A stretch of DNA of 5,009 bases from CAYSPU01 sp964432995 (GTDB lineage: Bacteria > Verrucomicrobiota > Verrucomicrobiia > Limisphaerales > JAHDYP01), in NCBI GenBank assembly GCA_964432995.1, contig CAYSPU010000344.1:1-5009 (forward strand), read 5' to 3'. Shown here in pieces: positions 4,770 through 5,009 of the stretch (its first letter is position 1; each line of letters opens with the position of its first letter). The translations under genes and the position numbers were made by a program. Below the pieces are notes generated by a model. It saw nothing but the letters and a program-made list of their open reading frames with translations. It did not search any database and was not told the origin of the DNA.

Positions 4770-5009
4770 CTACGCTCCCATGCCGTCCTCGAACGACCCG
4801 GTCGCAATGGGGAAGCAGAGGTTGTCGCGCACGTAGGCGATGCCGTTGGCGCTGGTGGCGTCCAGGTCGCGGTAGGCGCTCTCCGCCTCGACCACGAGCG
4901 GGGCGGTCTTCGTGCCCATGATCTGGCAATACCGCTGCGGATACCCCACGTGGATCATCAACTCCACGTAGCGCAGCATGTTCATGTCGCCCGTCGGGAT
5001 ATCGACGAA
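4770..5009 (-). CDS. C-terminal part of an unrecognised protein (5' end outside the window)
   Basis: The frame is open from the right edge of the window to TAG at 4770-4772 and gives 79 residues. Third codon positions are almost all G or C, as expected for a real gene in this genome. An in-frame ATG at 4985 is probably internal, because the coding pattern continues upstream of it to the edge. The fragment is soluble-looking and has no membrane segment. Its notable stretches are D-M-N-M-L-R-Y-V-E-L-M-I-H-V-G-Y-P-Q-R-Y, then C-Q-I-M-G-T-K-T-A-P, and an acidic A-E-S-A-Y-R-D-L-D segment. I do not recognise the family and assign no function. A strong terminator follows, so it ends its own transcript and is separate from the YbaK unit. 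Confidence 0.7.
   Translation of the reverse strand, partial: FVDIPTGDMNMLRYVELMIHVGYPQRYCQIMGTKTAPLVVEAESAYRDLDATSANGIAYVRDNLCFPIATGSFEDGMGA

Overview
This GC-rich window reads almost entirely on the minus strand and looks like chromosomal DNA of a bacterium. The MCE protein ends in a W-F-L-R-G-A-F-type tail, and the spacers are full of GC-rich hairpins and short tandem repeats of the (TTCAGCCC)n type. I associate both with Verrucomicrobiota-like genomes (Pedosphaera/Limisphaerales type). That placement rests on recall and inference, not on a marker gene.

Layout in order of transcription (right to left): 5009-4770 is the C-terminal end of a gene I do not recognise, followed by a strong hairpin terminator (4721-4747). 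Next comes about 840 bases without a convincing gene (3881-4720). It holds many hairpins, two diverged copies of a structured repeat (4309-4380 and 4437-4560), a possible gene remnant with a signal-peptide-like start (4566-4694), and a candidate promoter (3932-3959). That promoter would drive a compact three-gene unit: a YbaK/ProX-type aminoacyl-tRNA deacylase (3880-3419), a TatD-family metal-dependent hydrolase (3405-2545) and a single-TM MCE/MlaD-like lipid-transport protein (2514-1468). Gaps between these genes are 13 and 30 bases. After a 460-base spacer carrying a perfect 38-bp palindrome (1137-1174) comes the N-terminal half of NAD+-dependent DNA ligase LigA (1007-21). LigA stops inside a short tandem repeat at the very edge of the window.

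The genes are housekeeping in character: translation quality control, a putative nuclease/hydrolase, outer-membrane lipid transport and DNA ligation. No defence system, CRISPR array, transposase, rRNA or tRNA is visible. The points most worth a second look are the LigA truncation at a tandem repeat, the 38-bp palindrome, the good Shine-Dalgarno/GTG site far upstream of and in frame with ligA, and the paired structured repeats. I see no convincing evidence for a new multi-gene system.
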